A stretch of 37,148 nucleotides of DNA from DASPKW01 sp038244055 (GCA_038244055.1 JBBRTW010000010.1:1-37148); one strand, 5' to 3'; numbered from the stretch's first letter, positions 25,434 to 32,443 are shown. The notes: a model not told the origin generated them from the sequence alone. Program-made: numbers and translations.

Positions 25434-25805
25434 ATGCCGACGATCAATCAGCTCATTAAGAAGCCGCGCCGGCCGTTGGCGCGCATCAACAAGGTCAAAG
25501 ACCTCGTGGCCTGCCCGCAGAAGCGCGGTGTGTGCCTTCAGGTCAAGACCATGACCCCGAAAAAGCCCAACTCAGCGCTGCGCAAGATCGCCCGCGTCCG
25601 CCTGAGCAATGGCAAGGAAGTGACCGCCTACATCCCCGGCGAAGAGCACAACCTTCAGGAGCACTCGATCGTGCTCGTCCGCGGCGGCCGCGTCCGCGAC
25701 CTGCCGGGCGTCCGCTATCACATTGTACGCGGCACGCTCGATGCCCTGGGCGTCGATGGCCGCAAGCGCAGCCGCTCGAAGTACGGCGCGAAGAAACCCA
25801 AGTGA
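25434..25805 (+). CDS. rpsL: 30S ribosomal protein S12
   Basis: Universal small-subunit protein at the decoding centre, where it supports tRNA selection accuracy. The 123-aa length and sequence match the family throughout: MPTINQLIKKPRRP, TMTPKKPNSALRK, YIPGEEHNLQEHSIVLVRGGRVRDLPGVRYHIVRGTLD and RSRSKYGAKKPK. The ribosome site AAAGGA precedes ATG 25434. Position 88 is Arg (GGRVRDLPG), where E. coli has Lys; K88R in E. coli gives streptomycin resistance. K43 in TPKKPNS is unchanged. rpsG follows after 137 nt. The usual downstream fusA and tuf of the str operon are absent. Confidence 0.98.
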   Translation: MPTINQLIKKPRRPLARINKVKDLVACPQKRGVCLQVKTMTPKKPNSALRKIARVRLSNGKEVTAYIPGEEHNLQEHSIVLVRGGRVRDLPGVRYHIVRGTLDALGVDGRKRSRSKYGAKKPK

Positions 25806-25942
25806 GTCGGTCCATCGTCAATTGTCCATAGTCAATTGTTCAATCGGAGTATTGGCCGCTCGGCGCGGCTGAGAAGAGATTGGGCTGATCCGATGCCATG
25901 TGCGGCACGGACTGTTCCTCACCGAAAGGTTTGGTTTTTCAG

Positions 25943-26419
25943 ATGGCATTCAAGAAGTTCACCGCGAGCGAGAAGATCCTCAAGCCGGATCCGCGCTACA
26001 ATTCAAAGCTGCTCAGCAAGTTCATCAACTGCATCATGTGGGACGGCAAGAAGACCGTCGCCACCAAGATCGTTTATGACGCGCTGGACATCATCAAGGA
26101 AAAGCTCAAGGAAACCCCTCCCCTGGAAGTGTTCGAGGGCGCGATCAACAACGTCAAGCCGTTCGTTGAAGTCCGCTCCCGCCGCGTCGGCGGCGCTAAC
26201 TACCAGGTGCCCATGCAGGTCAACAAGAAGCGCCAGCAGTCGCTGGCCTTCCGCTGGCTCATCAACGCCTGCCGCGAGCAGGGCGGCCGGCCGATGTGCA
26301 ACCGCCTCTCCGACGAGCTTCTGGCGGCCTTCAAGAAGGAAGGCAAAGCCATGAACACCCGCGAGCAGACGCACCGCATGGCCGAGTCCAACAAGGCCTT
26401 CGCCCACTTCGCGTGGTAA
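25943..26419 (+). CDS. rpsG: 30S ribosomal protein S7
   Basis: S7 starts assembly of the 30S head and binds 16S rRNA near the E site. In E. coli it also represses its own operon. The 158-aa product has the family core: DPRYNSKLLSKFINCIMWDGKKTVATKIVYDAL, NVKPFVEVRSRRVGGANYQVPMQV, LAFRWLINACR and TREQTHRMAESNKAFAHFAW. The start ATG 25943 (MAFKKF) is chosen over an upstream in-frame ATG because S7 proteins begin here; AAAGG lies about 13 nt upstream. It is followed by a GGGTAA hairpin repeat and then a strong terminator, so the transcription unit ends after S7. Confidence 0.97.
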   Translation: MAFKKFTASEKILKPDPRYNSKLLSKFINCIMWDGKKTVATKIVYDALDIIKEKLKETPPLEVFEGAINNVKPFVEVRSRRVGGANYQVPMQVNKKRQQSLAFRWLINACREQGGRPMCNRLSDELLAAFKKEGKAMNTREQTHRMAESNKAFAHFAW

Positions 26420-26424
26420 TGTTC

Positions 26425-26459
26425 GGGTGGCATGGGTAAGTGTACTCACTTACCCGTGT
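26425..26459 (+). repeat. Third copy of the GGGTAA hairpin repeat
   Basis: GGGTGGCAT is followed by GGGTAAGTG-TACT-CACTTACCC (26434-26455) and GTGT. The hairpin arms are a perfect 9 bp. It matches the two copies at 8074-8195 in the outer sequence but has a different, still fully complementary, inner stem. It lies just after rpsG. Confidence 0.9.
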
Positions 26460-26488
26460 CTTCGACGCCCCCGAGATAGATTCAATCG

Positions 26489-26518
26489 AAACCCACAGGC
26501 CCGATCGCCTGTGGGTTT
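26489..26518 (+). terminator. Strong intrinsic-type terminator after rpsG
   Basis: AAACCCACAGGC-CCGATC-GCCTGTGGGTTT has perfect 12-bp arms and a 6-nt loop, followed by a T-rich tail (CTTGCATTT). The A-stretch on the left arm would make it work in both directions for the convergent pair rpsG and the sorbosone-dehydrogenase-like gene. Confidence 0.85.
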
Positions 26519-26617
26519 CTTGCATTTCCGAACAAGCCGGGACAGAGCGCCGTCCCGGATGGCGTCCCCGGCCAAACGCATTACCTCGCGCACAATCATT
26601 CAGCACCCCCGCCGCGA

Positions 26618-27697
26618 TCAAAAATCAACCCGCACCACTATCCCCGTCGCATCCCCCGATCCCCGCGCCAGATACCAGAGCGACCCATCGCCATTGACCG
26701 CCAGCGCCACCGGCGTATCGATGCCTCTTGCGAACGTCGCCACATCGCCATTGGCCGGGTTGCGCATGCGAATCCATCCGCTGGTCAGGTCCGCGAAGAA
26801 ATACAAACCGGTATATCGCCGCGGGAACGTGCGCGAGGGCGGGTTGTAGAAGGCCGAGCCGACAATCGCATCGCCAGTGGTGTCTGAACTGCCGTGTTGA
26901 TAGTAGAAAATCGGCGCGCGGATGTGCTTGCGGGTGGTCGGGCCTTCGGTCATCGGCCAGCCGTAATTTGATGCTCTTATTCCCTCGTTGATCTCTTCGT
27001 AAGTATGCTCGCCCACATCATTGATCAGCATCCGCCCGGCGCCGGGCTGGAAGGAAAAACTGAATGGGTTGCGCAGCCCCATCGCCCAGATGGCGCGGTC
27101 CAGGCCGGTGGTTGTCGAATAGAAGGGATTGTCGGTGGGGATGGAGCCATCGGGATTGATGCGGAGGATTTTGCCCAGCAGGCTTGAAAAACTCTGCGCA
27201 TTGCTCCCGTTGTTGTTGTCGCCGGTGGAGATGTAGAGCTTCCTATCTGGGCCGAAATGGATCGCCCCGCCGTTGTGATTCGTGGCCGAGGAGAGGTTGT
27301 CGATCTCCAGCAGGATCGTCTCGGAATGTTTGGCCGCCACATCGCCACTGGCCACAAAGCGCGATACGCGGTTGTGAACCGCCACGCCCCTGCGCGCCGC
27401 CACCGTGTAATAAACGTAAACGAAATGATTCGCCGCGAACTGCGGATCGAACGCCACACCGAGCAAGCCGCGCTCGCCATTGGAATCCACGCGCAGGGTC
27501 ATGAACGGCGAGGCCTGCAGCGCGCCATTCTTAATTACCCGCAGCGCCCCGGTCTGCTCGGCCACAAAGAGCCGCCCATCGGGCGCGAACTCCATTGCCG
27601 TCGGCCCGGCGATTCCGTCGGCAATCGTCGTCTCGGAAAACCCTGTCGGCAGCGCGGCGAAGAGGGTGCGCGTTTCAAGGCGTTCGATAAAGGTCAT
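26618..27697 (-). CDS. Secreted glucose/sorbosone dehydrogenase-like PQQ beta-propeller with LEPR-like start
   Basis: A 359-aa product. The N-terminus MTFIERLETRTLFAALP resembles the planctomycete LEPR sorting sequence (E-x-R-x-L/F-F), so the protein is probably exported or surface-held. The rest is a six-bladed soluble aldose dehydrogenase-type propeller: PTAMEFAPDGRLFVAEQTGALRVI, NHNGGAIHFGPDRKLYISTGDNNNG (PQQ/His and Ca-site region), LRNPFSFSF, NDVGEHTYEEINEG and FADLTSGWIR. The family oxidises sugars or aldehydes with PQQ. Whether this member keeps activity cannot be judged by eye. The next gene upstream on the same strand is about 280 nt away, so it is likely transcribed alone, ending near the bidirectional terminator at 26489-26518. 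Confidence 0.88.
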   Translation of the reverse strand: MTFIERLETRTLFAALPTGFSETTIADGIAGPTAMEFAPDGRLFVAEQTGALRVIKNGALQASPFMTLRVDSNGERGLLGVAFDPQFAANHFVYVYYTVAARRGVAVHNRVSRFVASGDVAAKHSETILLEIDNLSSATNHNGGAIHFGPDRKLYISTGDNNNGSNAQSFSSLLGKILRINPDGSIPTDNPFYSTTTGLDRAIWAMGLRNPFSFSFQPGAGRMLINDVGEHTYEEINEGIRASNYGWPMTEGPTTRKHIRAPIFYYQHGSSDTTGDAIVGSAFYNPPSRTFPRRYTGLYFFADLTSGWIRMRNPANGDVATFARGIDTPVALAVNGDGSLWYLARGSGDATGIVVRVDF

Positions 27698-27979
27698 GCC
27701 CGCATTTTACTTCTCCGGCGGCGGGGCAGGGGGGGGTGAACCACGAAAGGCGCGAAAAACGCGAACAGGATCGGAAATTGAAAAAGTTCCACGTGGAACA
27801 ATCTCCGGGATTTGGGGCCGCGGTTATACCTAACATATTGATAACATTTAGGTTAAATTCCTATGGGGATTCCGGCGGGATACAGATATTGAGCCGTGTG
27901 GATATGACGGGCCATTCGACCTGGTGAGATTGAAGCGGTGGGCGGTTACATGAAGAGGGCTTCAACCGTGGGATACCTA
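27698..27979. promoter_or_regulatory. AT-richer intergenic region upstream of the propeller gene
   Basis: It holds a short simple-repeat-like segment (AACCACGAAAGGCGCGAAAAACGCG, split as about 27737-27762), the parS-like palindrome listed separately, and an inverted repeat ACCTAA/TTAGGT at 27828-27833 and 27848-27853 around an AT-rich loop. On the minus strand TATAAC (27823-27828 complement) is a possible -10 for the propeller gene. One near-DnaA box (TGTGGATAT, 27897-27905) is present. No gene is supported. Confidence 0.4.
27785..27800. other. Candidate chromosomal parS (ParB/Spo0J binding) site
   Basis: AGTTCCACGTGGAACA contains a perfect 14-bp palindrome, GTTCCACGTGGAAC. The general bacterial parS is TGTTTCACGTGAAACA, and the GTTCCAC half-site form is used in some bacteria such as Pseudomonas. 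Only the first base departs from TGTTCCACGTGGAACA. It lies in intergenic DNA. No parA or parB gene is in the window. Confidence 0.65.
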
Positions 27980-29869
27980 TTATTTGACGGCCTGATGTCC
28001 GGCCCCCGAAGCTGTGCAGCGCCCTTCCCAGAAAGCCCGATACCCCGCCAGCCCCTCCTTCCCCAAATACCGCTCGGTCATTTTCCGATCCGCGTTCGGC
28101 AGATCGACCAGAATCAATCCATCCACGCAGTCGCCGAACGAATGATCCACGTTGAACGATAAGAACTTCGCCCCCAGTTTCAGATATTGCCGGATCAGCA
28201 CGGGCACGCCTTTTTGATCCGTCTCCAGGTCGGCCACCAGATCGGAAAGCTCCTCCTCATCGCGCGCCAGCGATCCGAGGCGATGGTCATCCCACCCGCG
28301 CACCCGGCCGGCAACGAAGGGCGTCCGCGCACAGACCGCGCCGCCGGTGGTGTCGCCATGATGCATTTGCAGGAACTGCACCATCAGCCGCACCGAGACC
28401 GATTGATACGCCCCGCTGATGCTCACCGGACCAAACAGATACCGGTATCGCGGGTTCTCCACCAGATACCGCCCGATCCCCTTCCACAGCAGCAGCAGCG
28501 GCGTGAACGAGCGCTGATACTCGGCCCGGATAAAACTCCGGCCCATCTCCAGCGCGGGATCCATCTTCTCCAGCATCTGCCGCTCGTAGTCGAACAGCTC
28601 ATAGGTATACAACCCCGCCACGCCGCGCTCGGCCAGGATCTTATCGCTCTGGCCCAGCCGATACGCGCCAACGACTTCATTCTTGACCCGGTTCCACACG
28701 ACCAGGTGCAGGTAGTGCGAATCGAACTGATCGAGATCGATGCTCTTGCCGGTGCCTTCGCCGGCCGCCCGGAAGGTGATCTCGCGCAGCCGGCCGATCT
28801 CGCGCAGCAGTTTCGGCGCTTCATCGGCCCGGGTGATCAGTACCAGATTATCCTCCGACTCCACCAGCCGCGCCGTGGCCGGGAGCGCCTCGATTTCCTT
28901 CATGATCGCCTTCACATCCCCGATCGGCACGACCGGCCGCATCACCCGCGGCGCAACGTGCGAACTCATGGCCGCCAGCGCGGAAACCTCCCCCGCGCCG
29001 CGATGCTTGAGCATGTACGTCCGCTCGCGCAGATAATCCGTCACCGCCTGATCCGATCCCATCTCCTTCAATTTCCGCCCCGGCACGACATTGCCCACCC
29101 GCACATCGATGGCGCGATCTTTCTTGTTCAGGAGCTGCCGCGGCAGCAAAGCCGTCCGCAGTTTCGAATGCACCAGGCCGGCGATCTGGAACAGCGCATT
29201 ATTCCGGCCATTGAAAAACACCGGCACCGCCGCCGCGCCGGTCCGCCGGGCCATCCGGCCGACCATCGGCGTCCATTGCTTGTCCGTCACCTCGCGTTTT
29301 TTCAAATCCAGGCTCGACACTTCGCCGGCCGGGAAAATCGCCAGCAGGCCGCCGGCTTGGAGATGTTTGAGGCATTGCCGCAGCCCGCCCACATTGCTTC
29401 GCGCGGCCCCCGCGCCGCCGAAAGGATCGACGAAAATAAACAGGTCGCGCAGCTCGGGAATCCGCCCCAGCAGATAGTTGGCCATGATCTTCACGTCCGG
29501 CCGCACCCGCATCAGCATCTCCGCCAGGATCACCCCCTCGATCGCGCCGAAGGGATGATTGGCCACCACCATGACCGGCCCCTTCCTGGGGATGCGCGCC
29601 AGGTCGGCATCGCAGGCCTCGTAGGTCACGCGAAGATCCTTCAGCACCCCCTGCAAAAACTCGCGACGGTCGGCCGAATGCGGCACGCGCTCGTACACGC
29701 CATTGAGCCCCCTGAGCGAAAACACCCGCTCCAGCGACCCTCCCGCAACGGCCGCAAGTTTGCCAAGGAGACCTCCCTTCCACGGCAATTCGAAGCGAAA
29801 GATGCCGTCTTCTTTTGCTGAAGCATCGCCGTCGGCCGCCGTCAATTGAGGTTGGCTCATATGAATCAT
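27980..29869 (-). CDS. Two-domain acyltransferase, OlsF-like (ornithine lipid synthesis candidate)
   Basis: A 629-aa product combining two acyltransferase domains. Residues about 60-290 form a PlsC/lysophospholipid-acyltransferase-like domain: VMVVANHPFGAIEGVILAEML (the H-x4-D type motif with Glu in the acidic place) and LLAIFPAGEVSS. Residues about 340-600 resemble the OlsB/hemolysin-type GNAT fold: VVWNRVKNEVVGAYRLGQSDKILAERGVAGLYT, MDPALEMGRSFIRAEYQRSFTPLLLLWKGIGRYL and YLFGPVSISGAYQ. OlsF enzymes with this domain order make ornithine lipids by N- and then O-acylation. Planctomycetes are known to contain ornithine lipids. The substrate call is inferred. The stop is about 280 nt from the next minus-strand gene. 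Confidence 0.8.
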   Translation of the reverse strand: MIHMSQPQLTAADGDASAKEDGIFRFELPWKGGLLGKLAAVAGGSLERVFSLRGLNGVYERVPHSADRREFLQGVLKDLRVTYEACDADLARIPRKGPVMVVANHPFGAIEGVILAEMLMRVRPDVKIMANYLLGRIPELRDLFIFVDPFGGAGAARSNVGGLRQCLKHLQAGGLLAIFPAGEVSSLDLKKREVTDKQWTPMVGRMARRTGAAAVPVFFNGRNNALFQIAGLVHSKLRTALLPRQLLNKKDRAIDVRVGNVVPGRKLKEMGSDQAVTDYLRERTYMLKHRGAGEVSALAAMSSHVAPRVMRPVVPIGDVKAIMKEIEALPATARLVESEDNLVLITRADEAPKLLREIGRLREITFRAAGEGTGKSIDLDQFDSHYLHLVVWNRVKNEVVGAYRLGQSDKILAERGVAGLYTYELFDYERQMLEKMDPALEMGRSFIRAEYQRSFTPLLLLWKGIGRYLVENPRYRYLFGPVSISGAYQSVSVRLMVQFLQMHHGDTTGGAVCARTPFVAGRVRGWDDHRLGSLARDEEELSDLVADLETDQKGVPVLIRQYLKLGAKFLSFNVDHSFGDCVDGLILVDLPNADRKMTERYLGKEGLAGYRAFWEGRCTASGAGHQAVK

Positions 29870-30229
29870 CTTCGACCTCGCAAGCTAAAACCGGGTCATC
29901 GCCGAAAGAATTCATCGTTAAGCGGCCAGCGGATGGCGGAGTAGACAGCCATCGGTGGGGTGGACATTCTTGTCTGCCCGAAAAAGCTTTCCTCCCGCGG
30001 ATACCCGCCGATCGAAACTCTCACGACGAGGATTCCGATGCCGCTCATCGCCCGCGCGATTCAAACGCCCACTTCACACGACACACCCTACCCAGTTAAG
30101 TTAGTTAGTGCAAGCTAATTTTATATAAAGTTTTTTGCCTCCTGCGCGCTGCACCAATTTTTCTCCATTCCCCAAAGCCGCGCGCGGATAACAAAATGAT
30201 GCATCACCGTCTTTTAAGAATGGAGCCCC
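29870..30229. other. Intergenic region upstream of the encapsulated ferritin
   Basis: This 360-nt divergent gap contains a GTGGGGTGGACATTCTTGTC repeat-like segment with a GACA-TTCT-TGTC stem (about 29957-29974). A possible 26-codon ORF (30038-30118, MPLIARAIQTPTSHDTPYPV and so on) has GAGGA upstream. An AT-rich stretch (TTTTATATAAAG near 30119-30129) could be a -10 region for the ferritin gene. A perfect 10-bp palindrome TGATGCATCA lies at 30197-30206, just before the ferritin ribosome site. No convincing gene is seen. Confidence 0.4.
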
Positions 30230-30553
30230 ATGGGATTCGATCAATATCACGAACCGCCCGAAGAGCTTTCGAAAGATATCCGCACCTTTGCCCGCATGTG
30301 CCAATCCATGATCGAAGAGGCCGAGGCGATCGGCTGGTACGAGCAGCGGCTGGCCGTCGAAACGGATAAGCAGGCCAAGGCCATCATGGAGAACGCCCAG
30401 GAGGAGGAATTCAAGCACTTCGGAATGGATCTCGAATTTCTCCTGCGGAGGAAACCCAAGTGGCAGGCCGCGCTCAAGGCGATCCTCTTTCACGAGGGCG
30501 ATATCGTCGCACTGGGGGAGAAGGGCGAAGAGGCGGAAGAAGATGCCGGGTAA
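30230..30553 (+). CDS. Encapsulated ferritin (EncFtn)-like ferroxidase
   Basis: EncFtn proteins oxidise Fe2+ at a site formed between two subunits and deliver iron into an encapsulin shell. The 107-aa product matches Rhodospirillum rubrum EncFtn in length and pattern (HEPPEELS; SMIEEAEAIGWYEQR; QEEEFKHFGMDLEFLLRR; WQAALKAILFHEGDI). With a shift of two residues all key positions are kept: E29, E30, E32, W36, E60 and H63 for E31, E32, E34, W38, E62 and H65. TGGAG lies 5 nt before ATG 30230. The usual C-terminal encapsulin-targeting peptide is not seen; the tail is acidic (GEKGEEAEEDAG). No shell gene follows: tRNA-Arg comes next, on the other strand. It may work with a shell encoded elsewhere or without one. 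Confidence 0.87.
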   Translation: MGFDQYHEPPEELSKDIRTFARMCQSMIEEAEAIGWYEQRLAVETDKQAKAIMENAQEEEFKHFGMDLEFLLRRKPKWQAALKAILFHEGDIVALGEKGEEAEEDAG

Positions 30554-30602
30554 TTCGCGACCGGCTGAATCGCCCCCGCGAACCTTGGTGGGAAGAATCC
30601 AG

Positions 30603-30676
30603 TGCACCCGGCAGGACTCGAACCTGCAACCTTCTGGTCCGAAGCCAGACGCTCTATCCAATTGCGCTACGGGTGC
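30603..30676 (-). tRNA. tRNA-Arg, anticodon UCG
   Basis: The minus strand folds into a complete 74-nt cloverleaf. The acceptor GCACCCG/CGGGTGC has A as discriminator. The D arm is GCGC...GAGC. The anticodon stem TCTGG/CCAGA encloses the loop CTTCGGA with anticodon TCG. The variable loop has 5 nt, and the T arm GCAGG-TTCGAGT-CCTGC is perfect. UCG reads the arginine codon CGA. The 3' CCA is not encoded and must be added. It lies between the ferritin gene and a small oxygenase-fold gene, both on the other strand. Confidence 0.95.
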
Positions 30677-30817
30677 GACGAACGATAAAATCATAGCCGA
30701 CAACGCGCGGCCGGGAAAGGGCCGGCGGATCGACGCATTCGGCGTTTGCCGGTATCGTTGGCTCTTCGCATCCCAGCGGCCGATTCTTCCGATATTGCTC
30801 AAGACGGAGATGCTCCC

Positions 30818-31132
30818 ATGTACGTTGTCAGCGTAACTATTTTCGTGAAGCCGGAGTTCGTGGAAAAGTTCATCGAAGCCACACTCGACAACGCGCGGAA
30901 CACGCGCCAGGAGCCGGGCAATATCCGCTTCGACGTCTGCCGGGGCGACGATGATCCCAATCGGTTCCTGCTTTACGAGGTCTATCATACGAAGGAGGAT
31001 TTCGCGCAGCACCAGCAGAACCCGCATTACTTCCGCTGGCGCGATGCGGTGCCCGAGTGGCTGGCCCAGCCGCGCACGGCGGCGAAACTCCGGCCGATCT
31101 TTTATGGGGATGGGGAAGCGGCCCATGCGTGA
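30818..31132 (+). CDS. Antibiotic-biosynthesis-monooxygenase (ABM/LsrG-like) fold protein
   Basis: A 104-aa dimeric alpha+beta ferredoxin-like barrel protein. The ATG at 30818 (MYVVSVTIFVKPEFVEKFIEATLDNARNTRQEPGNIRFDVCRG) has GGAGA upstream and fits the family start. Later motifs DDPNRFLLYEVYHTKEDFAQHQQNPHYFRW and the final basic strand are typical of ABM domains, including LsrG, the AI-2 phosphate isomerase. The exact reaction is unknown. The last 8 nt overlap the start of the iron-dependent alcohol dehydrogenase (ATGCGTGA), so the two are co-translated. Such ABM-dehydrogenase pairs are seen in sugar or aldehyde catabolism. Confidence 0.85.
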   Translation: MYVVSVTIFVKPEFVEKFIEATLDNARNTRQEPGNIRFDVCRGDDDPNRFLLYEVYHTKEDFAQHQQNPHYFRWRDAVPEWLAQPRTAAKLRPIFYGDGEAAHA

Positions 31133-32303
31133 CTTCGACTTCATCGCTGCCGGCCGCGTCCTCTTCGGGATCGGCAGCTTCATTAAGTTCGGCCAGGTCG
31201 CCCGCGATCTCGGCAAACGGGCCATGGTCATCTGGAATGGGCCTGGCAATGGCGAAATGATCGAGGCCCTTCTCCAGCCTTACAACGTCGAAACCGTCTT
31301 GCGGCGGCAGAATGGCGAGCCGATCGTGGCGGATGTCGATAGCGCCGTCGCGCATGCACAAGCAACCGCCTGCGACATGGTCATCGGCATCGGCGGCGGC
31401 AGTGCCATCGACTGCGCCAAGGCCGTCGCGGGTCTATTGACCAACGGCGGATCGGCCGTCGATTACATGGAAATCGTCGGCAAGGGCCTCAAGATCACCC
31501 GCCCGGCCGCCCCGTGGATTGCCATCCCCACCACCGCCGGCACCGGCGCGGAGGCCACCCGCAACGCGGTGATCGGCCTGCCCGAAAAACATTTCAAAGC
31601 GAGCATTCGCAGCGAATTCCTTCTTCCCCGCGCGGCCTTCATCAATCCGGCTTTGGGCGAGACCGTGCCCCGCGATGTCACGGCCGCTTCGGGCATGGAT
31701 GCGCTCTGCCAGTTGATCGAATCGTACACTTCCAGCGGGGCCAGCCCGGTGACCGATGCCCTGGCCCTGCGGGGGATCGATCTGGCGATCTAGGCGCTGC
31801 CGCGGGCGTTCGCCAATGGCCGGGATATGCCGGCGCGGGCGGACATGGCGCTGGCGGCCTATCTGAGCGGTGTCTGCCTGACCAATGCGGGCCTTGGCGC
31901 GGTGCATGGCTTTGCCGCGCCGCTGGGTGCGAATTTTCCGGTTCCCCATGGCGTGGTGTGCGCAGCGCTGCTGCCGCATGTGATCGAGGCGAATATCGAG
32001 CAACTGCGGCGCACCACGGCCGACAGCGACGAAATGGCCTGGTCGAGATTGGAGCGGTACGGCGAAGTCGGAAGGCGATTGACGGGAAAGGCGCTGACCG
32101 GTGAGGCGGCGGCGGATGCGTGCGTGGAGGTGACGGCGCGGCTGCTGAAGGACCTCCAGATTCCGGGACTGGCGAAGTTTGGGGTGACCGAGGCGCGGAT
32201 TGGGGAAATGGTCGGCCTGGCGCGGAAGGCGAGCAGCATGAAATTCAATCCGGCGCTGCTCAGCGATGAGGCGCTGGCGAGGGTGTTGCGGAAAGGGATA
32301 TGA
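31125..32303 (+). pseudogene. Iron-containing alcohol dehydrogenase interrupted by an in-frame amber codon
   Basis: Read through, the frame from ATG 31125 encodes about 391 residues of a group III Fe-dependent alcohol dehydrogenase: VLFGIGSF, DMVIGIGGGSAIDCAKA (nucleotide-binding), AIPTTAGTGAEATRNAVIG, GMDALCQLIESYTS, GLGAVHGFAAPLG and FPVPHGVVCAALLP (metal-binding His and Asp). A TAG at 31791-31793 falls between GIDLAI and ALPRAF; both sides are in the same frame and both are well conserved. One base change from CAG (Gln) would explain it. The rest has no frameshift or other stop. It could be a recent pseudogene, a sequencing error or a readthrough site. It overlaps the ABM gene by 8 nt and converges on the sulfatase gene. 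Confidence 0.85.
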
Positions 32304-32382
32304 GGCGCTGAGACAAGGTCATTTCATCGCGCGAATGCCGGATCGATGCGACTCAAATGCGGCCGAGCGCGATTTCACGTTC

Positions 32383-32425
32383 GCCCTCACCCCCGCCCTC
32401 TCCCGAGTACAGGAGAGGGAGTAAG
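32383..32425 (-). repeat. Full copy of dispersed repeat A (inverted)
   Basis: All 43 nt are identical to the complement of 564-606, including the CCCTCTCC/GGAGAGGG arms and the C-rich (G-rich on the other strand) tail. It sits between the convergent dehydrogenase and sulfatase genes. Copies separated by nearly 32 kb without a mismatch suggest recent spread or conversion. Confidence 0.92.
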
Positions 32426-32443
32426 GCAGTTCATGGAGGATCA

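Noticed and set aside
27821..27905. oriC-like cluster next to the parS-like site
   Set aside because: Only one near-DnaA box and a short AT-rich stretch are present, with no DnaA-box cluster and no dnaA or dnaN in the window.
30038..30118. 26-codon ORF before the ferritin gene
   Set aside because: GAGGA precedes the ATG, but the peptide is short, without pattern, and ends in an AT-rich promoter-like region. It is kept only as a remark in the intergenic entry.
30188..30206. Fur box upstream of the ferritin gene
   Set aside because: GATAACAAAATGATGCATC matches the 19-bp Fur consensus at only about half of its positions.
30543..30836. ORF encoding CTRQDSNLQPSGPKPDAL
   Set aside because: This is the well-known translation of a tRNA gene's complement. 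The region is tRNA-Arg.
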